Assembly: GCF_024399475.1 (NCBI RefSeq)
Contig: NZ_CP101620.1
Span: 2,399,608 to 2,463,607, forward strand
Length of the DNA stretch: 64,000 bases
Direction of reading: 5' to 3'
Source: Allocoprobacillus halotolerans
Lineage (GTDB): Bacteria; Bacillota_I; Bacilli_A; Erysipelotrichales; Coprobacillaceae
Below the pieces are notes generated by a model. It saw nothing but the letters and a program-made list of their open reading frames with translations, was not told the origin of the DNA and did not search any database. Below, one piece after another: positions 1 through 10,000 of the stretch. The first letter of the stretch is position 1. Each line of letters begins with the position of its first letter. The position numbers were made by a program, and so were the translations under genes.

Positions 1-642
1 GTAGCTGATGTTGCAAGACAAATTAAAGATGCGAAAGATTTAGGTGTAGAAATTGCAATTGTTTGTGGTGGTGGAAATATCTGGCGTGGAAAAACAGGTA
101 GCGACATGGGTATGGAAAGAGCTGCTGCTGACTATATGGGTATGTTAGCGACTGTTATGAATGGTATGGCTTTACAAAATGCTTTAGAAGCCATTGGATT
201 AGATACGAGATTATTATCAGCAATTGATATGAAAGAAGTGGCTGAACCTTATATCAGAAGAAGAGCTGTTCGTCATTTGGAAAAAAATCGTATTGTTATT
301 TTTGGAGCTGGTACCGGAAGTCCATTCTTTACGACAGATACAACGGCTGCATTACGTGCTGCTGAAATGAATGCTGATGTGATTTTAATGGCAAAAAATG
401 GAGTTGATGGGGTTTATTCTGCTGATCCTAAAGTTGATCCAAATGCAAAGAAATATGATCATATCACTTATTTAGACGTTTTAAATGAAGATTTACATAT
501 TATGGACCAAACAGCTATTACATTATGTAAAGATAATGGAATTGATCTTTGTGTATTTAATATGCAAGAAGATGGAAATATTGCACGTGCATGTAATGGC
601 GAATCAATAGGTACAATTATTTCGAAAGGAGGAAAAGAATAA
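1..642 (+). CDS. pyrH: UMP kinase (partial, 5' end outside window)
   Basis: Uridylate kinase, which phosphorylates UMP to UDP in pyrimidine nucleotide synthesis. The reading frame is open from base 1, so the N-terminal part lies upstream of the window. Visible family features are the GGGNIWRG nucleotide-binding segment near the left edge, [13 protein letters not shown] around base 305, and a [10 protein letters not shown]-like segment (read here as [12 protein letters not shown]) typical of the amino-acid-kinase fold. The stop codon shares its final A with the ATG of frr, so the two are translationally coupled, as in the widespread pyrH-frr pair. Identification is secure. Confidence 0.96.
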   Translation, partial: VADVARQIKDAKDLGVEIAIVCGGGNIWRGKTGSDMGMERAAADYMGMLATVMNGMALQNALEAIGLDTRLLSAIDMKEVAEPYIRRRAVRHLEKNRIVIFGAGTGSPFFTTDTTAALRAAEMNADVILMAKNGVDGVYSADPKVDPNAKKYDHITYLDVLNEDLHIMDQTAITLCKDNGIDLCVFNMQEDGNIARACNGESIGTIISKGGKE

Positions 643-1187
643 TGTTAGATCTAATTTTAGAAGAAACAAAAGAAAAGATGGAAAAATCTATCGAAGCTTT
701 TAAACATGAACTTTCTTCTGTAAGAACGGGTCGTGCGAATCCAACAATGCTTGATAGAGTTAAAGTGAACTATTGGGGTGAAATGACACCTTTAAATCAA
801 ACAGCAGGAATTTCTGTTGTTGAAGGGCGTCAATTAGTTGTAAAACCTTATGATAAAAATATCTTAAAAGATATTGAACATGCTATCTATGAAGCTAATC
901 TAGGATTAACACCACAAAATGATGGTGAAATTATTCGTATTAATGTTCCAGCACTTACTGAAGAAACAAGAAAAGAATATGTTAAACAAGCTAAAAAATA
1001 TGCTGAGGAAGCAAAAGTGGCTTTACGTAATATTCGTAGAAGTGCTAATGATGATGTTGAAAAAGCTGATTTATCTGAAGATGAAGTGAAATTAGGTAAA
1101 GAAAAAGTTCAAAAATTAACTGATCAATTTGTAAAAACAATCGATCAGCTTACAAAAGAAAAAGAAACAGATTTAATGACTGTTTAA
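642..1187 (+). CDS. frr: Ribosome recycling factor
   Basis: Ribosome recycling factor, which splits the post-termination 70S complex together with EF-G. The 181-residue length is close to the family norm of about 185, and the protein has the conserved SVRTGRANP segment near residue 28 and the long charged C-terminal helices (RKEYVKQAKKYAEEAKVALRNIRR). The start overlaps the pyrH stop by one base and a Shine-Dalgarno GGAGG lies inside the end of pyrH. A terminator follows directly, so the pyrH-frr transcript probably ends here, unlike many Firmicutes where it runs on into uppS. Confidence 0.97.
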   Translation: MLDLILEETKEKMEKSIEAFKHELSSVRTGRANPTMLDRVKVNYWGEMTPLNQTAGISVVEGRQLVVKPYDKNILKDIEHAIYEANLGLTPQNDGEIIRINVPALTEETRKEYVKQAKKYAEEAKVALRNIRRSANDDVEKADLSEDEVKLGKEKVQKLTDQFVKTIDQLTKEKETDLMTV

Positions 1188-1196
1188 TTTCTTTAG

Positions 1197-1224
1197 ACTC
1201 TTGCATAAGTGCAGGAGTTTTTTT
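1197..1224 (+). terminator. Intrinsic terminator after frr
   Basis: A 9-bp stem (ACTCTTGCA paired with TGCAGGAGT, one G-U) with a four-base loop is followed by a run of seven T. Confidence 0.85.
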
Positions 1225-1298
1225 ATACATGAAAAAATATAATAAAATCAAATTGCTATATTTTTAGTAATATATTTATTAAAAAGAAAGTAGTGTTA

Positions 1299-1307
1299 TG
1301 TTATAAT
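1299..1307 (+). promoter_or_regulatory. Extended -10 promoter upstream of the DJ-1/deaminase gene
   Basis: TGTTATAAT matches an extended -10 element with no clear -35. It would give an untranslated leader of about 160 bases before the ATG at 1474. Predicted from sequence only. Confidence 0.5.
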
Positions 1308-1366
1308 AATGAAAGAGATACTCAGTGAAAACAAAGAAGTTATAAAATATCAAAATCAATATCTTG

Positions 1367-1390
1367 ATATCTTTTTATATTAAAAGATAT
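1367..1390 (+). other. Leader hairpin in the 5' region of the DJ-1/deaminase gene
   Basis: A perfect 9-bp inverted repeat (ATATCTTTT / AAAAGATAT) with a six-base loop lies between the predicted promoter and the gene. It is not followed by a T run, so it is not a normal terminator. It could be an RNA structure or a protein-binding dyad; the A/T-only composition makes a chance occurrence possible. Confidence 0.35.
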
Positions 1391-1473
1391 TACGATTAAG
1401 AAAATATTAGTAGAATAAACAAAATTTTATTTCTTGTTTTCCATTTTACAAATGAGAATAGGAGGTATATGAA

Positions 1474-2595
1474 ATGAAAAAGTTTGCTGTTTTATTATAT
1501 CCAGACTTTTCTTTACAAGAAATTACATGTTTGACATCCTCACTAACGCTTTGGTTTGGTGAGAAGATTGATTATATTGCGAGTGAAAATAAAGAATATG
1601 TTAGTGAAGATGGATTACATGTCATTCCTGATAAGATAACGACAGAAATAGAAATAACAGATTATGATTGTGTTATTCTGCCAGGAACGATTAATCCTTT
1701 ACCAGCATTATTTGATGATAAACTCATTGAATTTCTTAAAAATGGAATGAATTCAAATATTCTTTTTGCAGCTATTTCATCATCTCCTATTTTACTTTCT
1801 AAATCAGGGATACTTGATGGTAAAAAATTTACAGCTGGCTATTTTATGCAAATGACTGAAATTTTTCCGTTTATTGAGAAAGAAAATTTTATACATAAAG
1901 GAATAGTGGAAGATGACAATGTCATAACAGGAATAGGTATGTTTTTTAGAGAATTTGCGGCAACGGTATTACGTAGGCTAGGTTATGATATTGGTCATAA
2001 TTTTATGAGAAAACAATCTGATGATTATGCACAAGATGAACTCACTTTTTATTGGTCTGATGAAGATTACAAAGAATTTTTAGAGGAGCTAAAAGGATAT
2101 AATGACAAAGAGGATAAAACTAATAATAAATTAAAATTTGCCGAATTAAATATAAGAAATATGAGAAATTTTGATATAGAAAAAGAAATGTATAGACTGG
2201 CTGTTGAATTGATTGAAAAACGTTATCCTGTTGGATGGGGTGGCGCAGGGGTTATACATACAGCTAAGGGACATTATTTTACAAGTGTAAGTCTAGATAG
2301 TGCTAATGCTTCTGCTGTCTTATGTATTGAAACAGGTGCAATGATAGAAGCTCATAAATTTAATGAAGAGGTAACTCATTGCATGTGCCTTGTTCGTGAG
2401 GATGAAAATGCTCCTTATCAAGTTCTATCTCCTTGTGGAATATGTCAAGAGCGTCTTGCGTTTTGGGGTAGAGATGTACAAGTAGCCGTGACCACCGAAG
2501 ATAATTCGTTACTTTTTGTGCCATTGAGTGAATTGCAACCTTATCATTGGTCTAATGCTTATTTAGATGATGAGTTAGAACATTTCAAAGATTAA
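1474..2595 (+). CDS. DJ-1/PfpI-like domain fused to a cytidine-deaminase-like domain
   Basis: A 373-residue protein with two recognisable halves. Residues 1 to about 180 look like a DJ-1/PfpI (glutamine amidotransferase-like) domain: a DYDCVILPG strand-turn and the FAAISSSP segment where the family normally has a nucleophilic Cys (here Ser102, so the usual chemistry is probably lost). Residues about 235-373 resemble the cytidine/blasticidin-S deaminase fold, with C284-I-E286 in place of the usual C/H-A-E and a PCGIC motif at 320-324, together the expected zinc ligands (C284, C321, C324) and proton-shuttling Glu286. A GGAGG lies seven bases before the ATG. The gene stands alone between frr and uppS, flanked by AT-rich noncoding DNA, suggesting insertion into a conserved operon. 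Substrate unknown. Confidence 0.75.
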   Translation: MKKFAVLLYPDFSLQEITCLTSSLTLWFGEKIDYIASENKEYVSEDGLHVIPDKITTEIEITDYDCVILPGTINPLPALFDDKLIEFLKNGMNSNILFAAISSSPILLSKSGILDGKKFTAGYFMQMTEIFPFIEKENFIHKGIVEDDNVITGIGMFFREFAATVLRRLGYDIGHNFMRKQSDDYAQDELTFYWSDEDYKEFLEELKGYNDKEDKTNNKLKFAELNIRNMRNFDIEKEMYRLAVELIEKRYPVGWGGAGVIHTAKGHYFTSVSLDSANASAVLCIETGAMIEAHKFNEEVTHCMCLVREDENAPYQVLSPCGICQERLAFWGRDVQVAVTTEDNSLLFVPLSELQPYHWSNAYLDDELEHFKD

Positions 2596-3138
2596 ATTTA
2601 ATTGATTATCTATAATTGATGAAATAAAAAATATTCCAAGTAAGGGTTATGGCTGAACGAAAGGATAATTATTTAGATATATGTATGATATAAGATTAAC
2701 AAACATCTATCATTGATTCTATCAACCTACTTTGTTGTATTGATAAAAAAATGAAATTCTTATCTGACTTACTGATATATCTTTAAAATTTAATATCTTT
2801 TAACAATTTGTCAAACTTTAAGGAATTCTACTATATCTTGTATTTGTTAATCTTTTTGCAAAAATTAAAAGATTATCATACTTTTCTTTAATGAAATGGA
2901 GAATTGTTTTTATCTTGTTTCTTATTGAAACTCATACATGTTTAGAGAGTGTCAATATATTATAAAGAAATCGTTATTATACCAATGGTTAAAGTTGATT
3001 CAATGTTATATCATTGTTTTTAAAATTAATGTCATAATGCTCCTTTGGTTTTTCATAAAGTCAAAGACCGAAGCGTGATAAACTTATTACATAATCATAC
3101 CATTATCATCGAATAATGAAAATATGAAAATCATGTTA
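2596..3138 (+). other. Long AT-rich intergenic stretch without intact genes
   Basis: About 540 bases with frequent stops in all frames. On the minus strand around 2820-2910 there is a stretch of about 30 codons with protein-like composition (TILHFIKEKYDNLLIFAKR) that ends in stops, possibly a decayed gene. No RNA gene, repeat array or transposon end was recognised. It separates the inserted accessory gene from uppS. Confidence 0.5.
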
Positions 3139-3165
3139 TAACCTATCTGTTGATGGGTTATTTTT
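3139..3165 (+). terminator. Intrinsic terminator upstream of uppS
   Basis: A 9-bp stem (TAACCTATC / GATGGGTTA with one wobble) and a four-base loop are followed by TTTTT. It isolates the uppS transcript from upstream sequence. Confidence 0.7.
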
Positions 3166-3246
3166 ATTTTGAATAACTAATTTATAAAATAGATGTCTAT
3201 TTTATAGAATATTTTTTGATAAGAGTTCGCATGTTGAGTGCTTTTA

Positions 3247-3255
3247 TGTTATAAT
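3247..3255 (+). promoter_or_regulatory. Extended -10 promoter of uppS operon
   Basis: TGTTATAAT, a perfect extended -10 element, lies 25 bases before the probable uppS start codon at 3280. No good -35 is present at the normal spacing. Confidence 0.6.
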
Positions 3256-3279
3256 ACAAAAAGGTTATGAGGTGACAGT

Positions 3280-4027
3280 ATGCTTTTTAAGAAAAAAGAG
3301 AAATCTATTACGATTTAGATATGAATAACATTCCTAAACATATTGCTTTTATTATGGATGGGAATGGACGTTGGGCTAAAAAGAGAAAAATGCCACGTAC
3401 TTATGGGCATCATGAAGGTACAAAAACGATTCGTACGCTAGCGTTAGAGGCCAATCGTTTAGGTATTAAAGCAATGACTGTATATGCTTTTTCAACTGAA
3501 AACTTTAAAAGAGAAACGAGTGAAGTGGAATATATTTTTAAACTTCCTAAAGAGTTTTTTAATTTGTATTTAAAAGAGTTAATGGATAACAATGTTCAAA
3601 TTCGATATATTGGACATTTGGAAATGGCTCCTTTAGAAACAAGACAAATAATTGAAGAAGCTGTACTACAAACATCAAAAAATAACGGCTTGATTTTAAC
3701 ATTTGCATTTATTTATGGTGGACGTGATGAAATTATTGAAGCAACCAAAACAATATGCGAGCAATACAAAAATGGAGATATTACATTAGATGATATTTCT
3801 GAAGATTATTTTGAAAAGCATTTAATGACAAAAGATTTACCACCAGTGGATTTAATGGTAAGAAGTAGTGGCGAATATCGCTTATCTAATTTTTGCTTTG
3901 GCAATTGGCATATGCTGAATTTGTTTTTGATGAAACGTTATGGCCTGATTTTGATGAAGAAAGATTACATCGTGCTATAGCTATTTATCAAGGCAGAGAA
4001 CGAAGATTTGGAGGTGTCATCAAATGA
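3280..4027 (+). CDS. uppS: Undecaprenyl diphosphate synthase (interrupted by apparent single-base deletions)
   Basis: Cis-prenyltransferase making the C55 lipid carrier for cell-wall synthesis. The core [16 protein letters not shown] motif with the catalytic Asp, the FSTENFKR segment and [11 protein letters not shown] are present. Two breaks are seen. At 3890-3894 one more T restores the family ending [13 protein letters not shown]...[11 protein letters not shown] up to a stop at 4027. At 3314-3316 one more T joins the upstream ATG at 3280, which has a GAGGTGA ribosome-binding site, to the body, giving about 249 residues, close to the family norm. Without these corrections the protein would start at 3321 with no ribosome-binding site and lose its C-terminus. 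The stop overlaps the cdsA start by four bases. Confidence 0.93.
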
Positions 4028-4812
4028 AAACACGTATTATTACAGGAATCATTCTTTTAGTTGTTATTTTGCCATGTGTTATTTTTGGTGACCTTCCATT
4101 TAAGATTTTACTAGGCATTGTTGCAGGAATAGCAGTTTTTGAAATGCTTTCTATCTGTAATCGCCCTAAAGCCAATTTTTATCTTTATCCAATTGTTGCT
4201 TTATTTGTTTTTTATTCATTATTTTTTAATCAGTCATTATTAATTTCTAGTGAAATCATCATTTTATATATGATTATTTTAATGGCTTGCAGTATGTTTG
4301 ATGATGGTATGAATTTTTTAAGACTCTGTTATTATTTTACGGCTGGTGTTTTAATTGCAATGGGATTGCATATGCTTTATCAATTACGATTGACATATGG
4401 CTTTGATTATATTTTGATATTAGCTTTAGCTACTTTTGGAACGGATACAGGCGCTTATTTTACTGGTATGTGTTTTGGTAAACATAAGTTGAATCCTCGT
4501 CTTTCTCCTAAAAAAACAATTGAAGGATCAATTGGTGGAATCATTTTAGGAACAGTTCTTTCTGCTGGTTATGGTGCATATATTCAAATAGATATGCCTA
4601 TAATCTGGTTTGTTTTTATGTGTTTTGTTTTAACAATCACGAGTCAAATTGGAGATTTAACTTTTAGTAGCATGAAAAGAACATTTGAAGTCAAAGACTT
4701 TTCTCAACTATTACCCGGACATGGTGGTATTTTAGATCGTTTTGATTCAATCTTATTTAATGCAATGGTGTTTGGCATTTTTATTCATTTTATAACAATG
4801 GTGGTGGCTTAA
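4024..4812 (+). CDS. cdsA: Phosphatidate cytidylyltransferase
   Basis: Integral membrane enzyme that makes CDP-diacylglycerol, the precursor of anionic phospholipids. The 262 residues include several hydrophobic segments and, near the C-terminus, the CDP-diglyceride signature region ([13 protein letters not shown] ... [18 protein letters not shown]) with the metal-binding acidic residues. It overlaps uppS by four bases (ATGA) and is two bases upstream of dxr, so it is part of a tightly packed lipid-precursor operon. Confidence 0.96.
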   Translation: MKTRIITGIILLVVILPCVIFGDLPFKILLGIVAGIAVFEMLSICNRPKANFYLYPIVALFVFYSLFFNQSLLISSEIIILYMIILMACSMFDDGMNFLRLCYYFTAGVLIAMGLHMLYQLRLTYGFDYILILALATFGTDTGAYFTGMCFGKHKLNPRLSPKKTIEGSIGGIILGTVLSAGYGAYIQIDMPIIWFVFMCFVLTITSQIGDLTFSSMKRTFEVKDFSQLLPGHGGILDRFDSILFNAMVFGIFIHFITMVVA

Positions 4813-4813
4813 T

Positions 4814-5965
4814 ATGAAAAAAATATGTGTTTTAGGAGTGACTGGATCGATTGGTCAACAGACTGTTGATGTTGTGAAACATCATTGCGATGAATTTGAA
4901 ATTGTCGCAATGAGTGCTGGAAAGAATATAGATTTATTAGAAAAAATAATGACTGTTATACATGCTAAACATATTTGTGTACAAACTCAGGAAGATCAAG
5001 AATATCTTCAAAGAAAGTACAAAGATATTCATTTTTATTGGGGGCAAGAAGGATTAATTCAAATTGCAACTTTACAGCAAGTAGATATCGTTTTAAATGC
5101 AATTGTAGGATTTGCTGGGCTTATGCCTACAATGAAAGCTATACAAGCACATAAAGATATCGCTCTAGCAAATAAAGAAACATTAGTGGTTGCAGGACAT
5201 TTAATTATTCCTCTTGTAAAAGAATATGGTGTTAAACTATTACCTGTTGATAGTGAACATTCTGCCATTTTTCAATGTTTAAATGGAGAATATCATGGTG
5301 AAATTCATAAAATTATTTTAACCGCAAGTGGAGGAAGTTTTCGCCAAAAATCAAGACAAGAACTAGAACATGTTACTGTTGAAGATGCACTTAAACATCC
5401 TAACTGGTCAATGGGTGCGAAAATCACTATTGATAGTGCGACACTTTTTAATAAAGGTTTGGAAGTTATGGAAGCTAGGTGGCTCTTTGATGTGCATTAT
5501 GATGATATCGAAGTTTTAATTCATCCTGAAAGCATTATTCATTCAATGGTTGAATATGAGGATACAGCAGTTATTGCTCAACTTGGTACACCTGATATGC
5601 GTTTACCAATACAATATGCCTTGACTTATCCTCATCGTTTCCCACTTCTTGGTGGAAAACGCTTATCATTAAGTGATATTGGAACTTTACACTTTGAAAA
5701 ACCTGATTTTCATCGTTTCCATGCTTTAGCATTAGCTTATGAAGCAGGACGTAAAGGTGGTTCTATGCCATGTGTTTTAAATGGAGCAAATGAACAAGCC
5801 AATGCTTTATTTTTAGCCAAAAAAATTTCTTTTTTGGATATTGAAAAATATGTTGAAGAAGCTATGCGTGCACATCACTGGATTGACCATCCTTCTTTAG
5901 CTCAGCTTATTGAAATTGATCAATGGGCAAGAAATTTTGTACTAGAAAGAGTAGGAGAAATATAG
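4814..5965 (+). CDS. dxr: 1-deoxy-D-xylulose 5-phosphate reductoisomerase
   Basis: Second step of the MEP isoprenoid pathway, producing methylerythritol 4-phosphate with NADPH. The 383-residue protein starts with the nucleotide-binding GVTGSIGQQT motif and carries ALANKETLV, the LPVDSEHSAIFQ metal-site segment and NWSMGAKITIDSATL. Its product feeds the uppS and ispA reactions encoded at 3280 and 34783, and the pathway's first enzyme dxs is at 35635, so the window supports MEP rather than mevalonate isoprenoid synthesis. Confidence 0.97.
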   Translation: MKKICVLGVTGSIGQQTVDVVKHHCDEFEIVAMSAGKNIDLLEKIMTVIHAKHICVQTQEDQEYLQRKYKDIHFYWGQEGLIQIATLQQVDIVLNAIVGFAGLMPTMKAIQAHKDIALANKETLVVAGHLIIPLVKEYGVKLLPVDSEHSAIFQCLNGEYHGEIHKIILTASGGSFRQKSRQELEHVTVEDALKHPNWSMGAKITIDSATLFNKGLEVMEARWLFDVHYDDIEVLIHPESIIHSMVEYEDTAVIAQLGTPDMRLPIQYALTYPHRFPLLGGKRLSLSDIGTLHFEKPDFHRFHALALAYEAGRKGGSMPCVLNGANEQANALFLAKKISFLDIEKYVEEAMRAHHWIDHPSLAQLIEIDQWARNFVLERVGEI

Positions 5966-7048
5966 ATGCAGACAATTATTACAGTCATAGTCTTTTTATT
6001 AATTCTGGGTTCAATTATCATTATTCATGAATTTGGACATTTTATTGCAACAAAAATTTTTGGTGTTTATTGCGCTCATTTTTCGATTGGGTTTGGACCT
6101 AAAATATGGTCGAAAAAAGGAAAAGAGACAGAATATGAAATTCGTGCTTTACCATTCGGGGGATTTGTTTCAATGGCTGGTGAAGAACAAAATGATGATG
6201 AAGAATTTAAAGATGTTCCCATTGAACGTACATTAAAAGGTATTAAAACATATCAAAAAGTTATCATTTTTCTAGCTGGAGTTTTTATGAACTTTGTATT
6301 GGCAGTTGTTGTCACTTTTGGTGTCAATGTTTTTAGTGGTCAATTACCTGTTCAAAACGCTCAAATTGGACAAGTTATGGAAAACTCTGCAGCCAAGCAA
6401 GCTGGTTTAAAAAGTGGTGATATTATTCAAGAAATGACAGTTCAAGAAACTGGACAAGTTATTCTTGTTTCTAGCTATGATGATATTCAATTAACCCCAA
6501 GTCATCTTCAAACAACCGCATCCACAATACATGTACAAATAAAAGTTCAACGTGATCAACAGATTGAAACAGTTGATGCAACATTACAGCTTGATGAAAC
6601 TTCACAAGCATATAAATTAGGAATTTATCAAGCAACACGTTCGATGAATATAGCAGAAGCTATTCAATATACTTTTATTTCTATTGGTGAAATGAGCGTT
6701 GCTATTTTTGCGGCTTTAAGCAAACTTATTACACGATTTAGTGAAACAGTTACTCAATTATCCGGACCAGTGGGTATTTATCAAGTGACATCACAAGTCA
6801 CTGAAACAGGTCAAATTAGTTATATTTTAAATTTATTAGCTTTACTTTCTGTAAATGTTGGAATTTTTAATCTATTACCTATTCCTGGATTAGATGGATG
6901 CCAAGTTATTTTTGCATTAGTTGAAAAGATTATTGGTCGCGAATTACCTGAAAAAGTAAAAATGGCTTTGCAACTCTGTGGTTTAGGATTAGTAATGTTA
7001 TTGATGATTTTTGTCACATATCAAGATGTTTTAAGAATATTTCAGTAA
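5966..7048 (+). CDS. rseP: Site-2 membrane metalloprotease (RseP/RasP type)
   Basis: Intramembrane zinc protease that cleaves membrane-anchored regulators and remnant signal peptides. HEFGH at residues 21-25 inside the first membrane segment gives the HExxH zinc ligands, and NLLPIPGLDG near the C-terminus gives the third ligand. A PDZ domain lies in the middle (about 125-215) and further membrane helices follow. At 360 residues it is shorter than many Bacillus homologues (about 420). It begins on the base after the dxr stop and ends before a hairpin terminator. Confidence 0.95.
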   Translation: MQTIITVIVFLLILGSIIIIHEFGHFIATKIFGVYCAHFSIGFGPKIWSKKGKETEYEIRALPFGGFVSMAGEEQNDDEEFKDVPIERTLKGIKTYQKVIIFLAGVFMNFVLAVVVTFGVNVFSGQLPVQNAQIGQVMENSAAKQAGLKSGDIIQEMTVQETGQVILVSSYDDIQLTPSHLQTTASTIHVQIKVQRDQQIETVDATLQLDETSQAYKLGIYQATRSMNIAEAIQYTFISIGEMSVAIFAALSKLITRFSETVTQLSGPVGIYQVTSQVTETGQISYILNLLALLSVNVGIFNLLPIPGLDGCQVIFALVEKIIGRELPEKVKMALQLCGLGLVMLLMIFVTYQDVLRIFQ

Positions 7049-7069
7049 AAGGGATTTTCATCCCTTTTT
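7047..7069 (+). terminator. Intrinsic terminator between rseP and polC
   Basis: AAAAGGGA / TCCCTTTTT hairpin with a six-base loop and T run. polC begins only about 20 bases later with its own GGAGG, so read-through must occur or polC has another promoter; I saw no good one in the gap. Confidence 0.7.
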
Positions 7070-7087
7070 GATATAGGAGGTTTTTTT

Positions 7088-10000
7088 ATGGATAAAATGC
7101 TTATATTGTTGAAACAACTTCATCTTGAAGATGATGTTTCAGCTTTAAAACGTGCATATATTGAACGTGTTATTGTGCATAAAGATAATGCTTATACATT
7201 TTATATTGGTTCCTCACACATTGTTCCTCTAACAGAAATTCGTTTATTATTTGCGGCTAAAAAGGAATTTCCTTATCCATGTGAATTCCTTTTTAACTGG
7301 GCTTCTTCCTATACAGCTCAAGATGTGATTGAATATGCTTTGTTTATCTTTGATGGTTTGAAACAACGCTTTCCACAAATTGATTTCATTGATAAGGAAT
7401 TATTGACATTTGAAAATAATACATTACAAATTGAAGTTGTCAATGAAATACAGTTTCAACAATTAGAAAAGCTATATAAAATTTTTGATAAGTATTTTAA
7501 TAAATTTGGTATGCAAATTGGTTTTCGTGCTTATATTGATCAAAATAATCAAACTTATCAATCGATTCAAGAAGAAATGGATGCTTTAAATGAGGTTAAA
7601 GTAGATATGAAAACTTTTGATCAGGTTGAATCAACTCCCAAAAAGGAAAACAAACCCAAATATCAATCTTATAAAAAAGATTATTTTTCATTATCTATAG
7701 ATGAAATTGATGATACTGTTAAAGAAGTTATGATTCAAGGTTATATTTTTAAAGAGGATTCTAAAAAAGTCAAATCAGGAAAAACAATTCAATCTTTATA
7801 TGTAACAGATTATACAAACAGTATTGTTGTAAAACGCTTTGAAAACAAAGGTGGAAATAGTCTTGAAGAAATGAATAAGGTGAAAAAGGGTGATAAATGG
7901 GTACGTGTGAAAGGGACTGTAGAATATGATACATATATGAAAGATACGGTCATTATTGCTAGAGAAGTAGAAGTCATTCCATCACCTAAAATTCGTCAAG
8001 ATCAAGCTGAAAAGAAACGTGTTGAATTGCATGTTCATTCAAAAATGTCTGCTATGGATGGTATTGGAAGTATTTCTGAATATATCGAAAGAGCGGCTTA
8101 TTGGGGACATCAAGCTATCGCAGTGACAGATCATGGGAATGTACAGTCTTTTCCTGAGGCACAAATGGCGAGTATCAAAAATAAGATAAAAATGATCTAT
8201 GGTGTAGAAATGTATATGATTGATCCTTCTTTTACAGTTGTTTATAATGAGAAAAAAGTATCTTTGAAAGATTTGACATTTGTTTCATTTGACCTTGAAA
8301 CGACAGGATTATCAGTCATGGATGATGATATTACAGAATTTGGTGCTGTTAAAATTAAAAATGGGCAAGAAATTGATCGTATTCAAAGCTTAATTAAGCC
8401 TAAGAAGCGTATTTCTCAAAAGATTACAAATTTAACACATATAACGAATGAAGATGTTAAAAATGCACCTACAATAGAAGAATTTATTCCTCGTATTTTG
8501 GAATTTTTAAAGATGATGTGATTGTTGCACACAATGCTACCTTTGATGTCGGTTTTTTAAATGAAATCTTAGTACGCTATGGATATCAAAAATTCACAAA
8601 TCCAGCGATTGATTCATTAACTCTTGCATGGAAACTTCTACCTGATTTAAAAGGTTATCGTTTAGGAAATGTTGCGAGACATTATCGTATTCCTTATGAT
8701 GGCGATGATGCCCATAGAGCTGATTATGATGCAGAAGTTTTAGCTGGTGTCTTTAATATGATGTTGCATGATTTAATGCAACAGGGATATTATGACTTGA
8801 TTGATATGAATGCAATGGAATGTCCACAAGCCTATAAAATTGTGCGACCAAAACATATGTGTGTACTTGCTAAAAATAAAACTGGGTTAAAGAATATGTT
8901 TAAACTTGTTTCTGAAGCAAATACAACATATTTTGAGAAAGTTTCACGTATTCCACGTGAGCGTCTTGAATTTTATCGTGAAGGATTACTATTTGGAAGT
9001 GGATGTTATAACTCTGAAATATTTGATTTGGCGATGACAAGAAGTCTTGATGAATTAAAACAAGCCATGGCATTTTATGATTATATTGAAATTATGCCAT
9101 TAGATATATGTCAATATTTTGTTGAAAGAGGGCGTATTGATACTCAAGAAGATTTAATTCGTATTTTACGTCGTATTGTTGATACTGCTAAAGATATGGG
9201 AAAAATGATTGTTGCGACGGGTGATGTTCATTATTTAGATCAAAAAGATAAAATATTTAGAGATGTATTTACTTGTAATCCAAAGATTGGTTTGGGTGGA
9301 GCTTTACATCCTTTAACGGATAGAAATAATCCAATGGCTTGGACACCGGATGAGTATTTCAGAACAACTCAGGAAATGATGGATAGTTTATCTTATTTAA
9401 ATGAAAGTGAAAAATATGAATATGTTGTTGAAAATACAAATAAAATTGCTGATATGATTGATGGAACATTTCATGTTGTTCATGATAAATTATTTACACC
9501 TCATATTGATAATGCTGATGAAAATTTACGTCAGTTATGTTTTGATAATGCACATAAGCAATATGGTGAGGTTTTACCTGAAATTGTTGAAAAGCGTTTA
9601 ACCAAAGAGTTGGACAATATTATTAAACATGGATTTGGTGTTATTTATTATATTGCTCATAAGCTTGTTAAAAAATCTAATGAAGCCGGATATCTTGTTG
9701 GAAGTCGAGGTTCTGTAGGATCATCCTTTGTTGCGACAATGGCGAATATTTCTGAAGTTAATCCATTGCCACCGCATTATTATTGTCCTCATTGTCAATA
9801 TAATGAGTTTATGCCAGAAGGATATATTGCTAATGGATATGATTTGCCTAATAAAACATGTCCAAAATGTGGACAACCATTAAAAGGTGATGGTCATAAT
9901 ATTCCATTTGAAACTTTCTTGGGATTTAATGCTGATAAGGTTCCAGATATTGATTTGAACTTTTCTGGCGATTATCAACCAACAGCTCATGCCTATACAA

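Noticed and set aside
1309-1383. 24-codon leader peptide before the DJ-1/deaminase gene
   Set aside because: Its ATG overlaps the end of the predicted -10 element, upstream of the expected transcript start, and it has no ribosome-binding site.
2596-3138. RNA gene or riboswitch in the long gap before uppS
   Set aside because: No tRNA-like cloverleaf, T-box or riboswitch core was recognised; the stretch is AT-rich with only a terminator near its right end.
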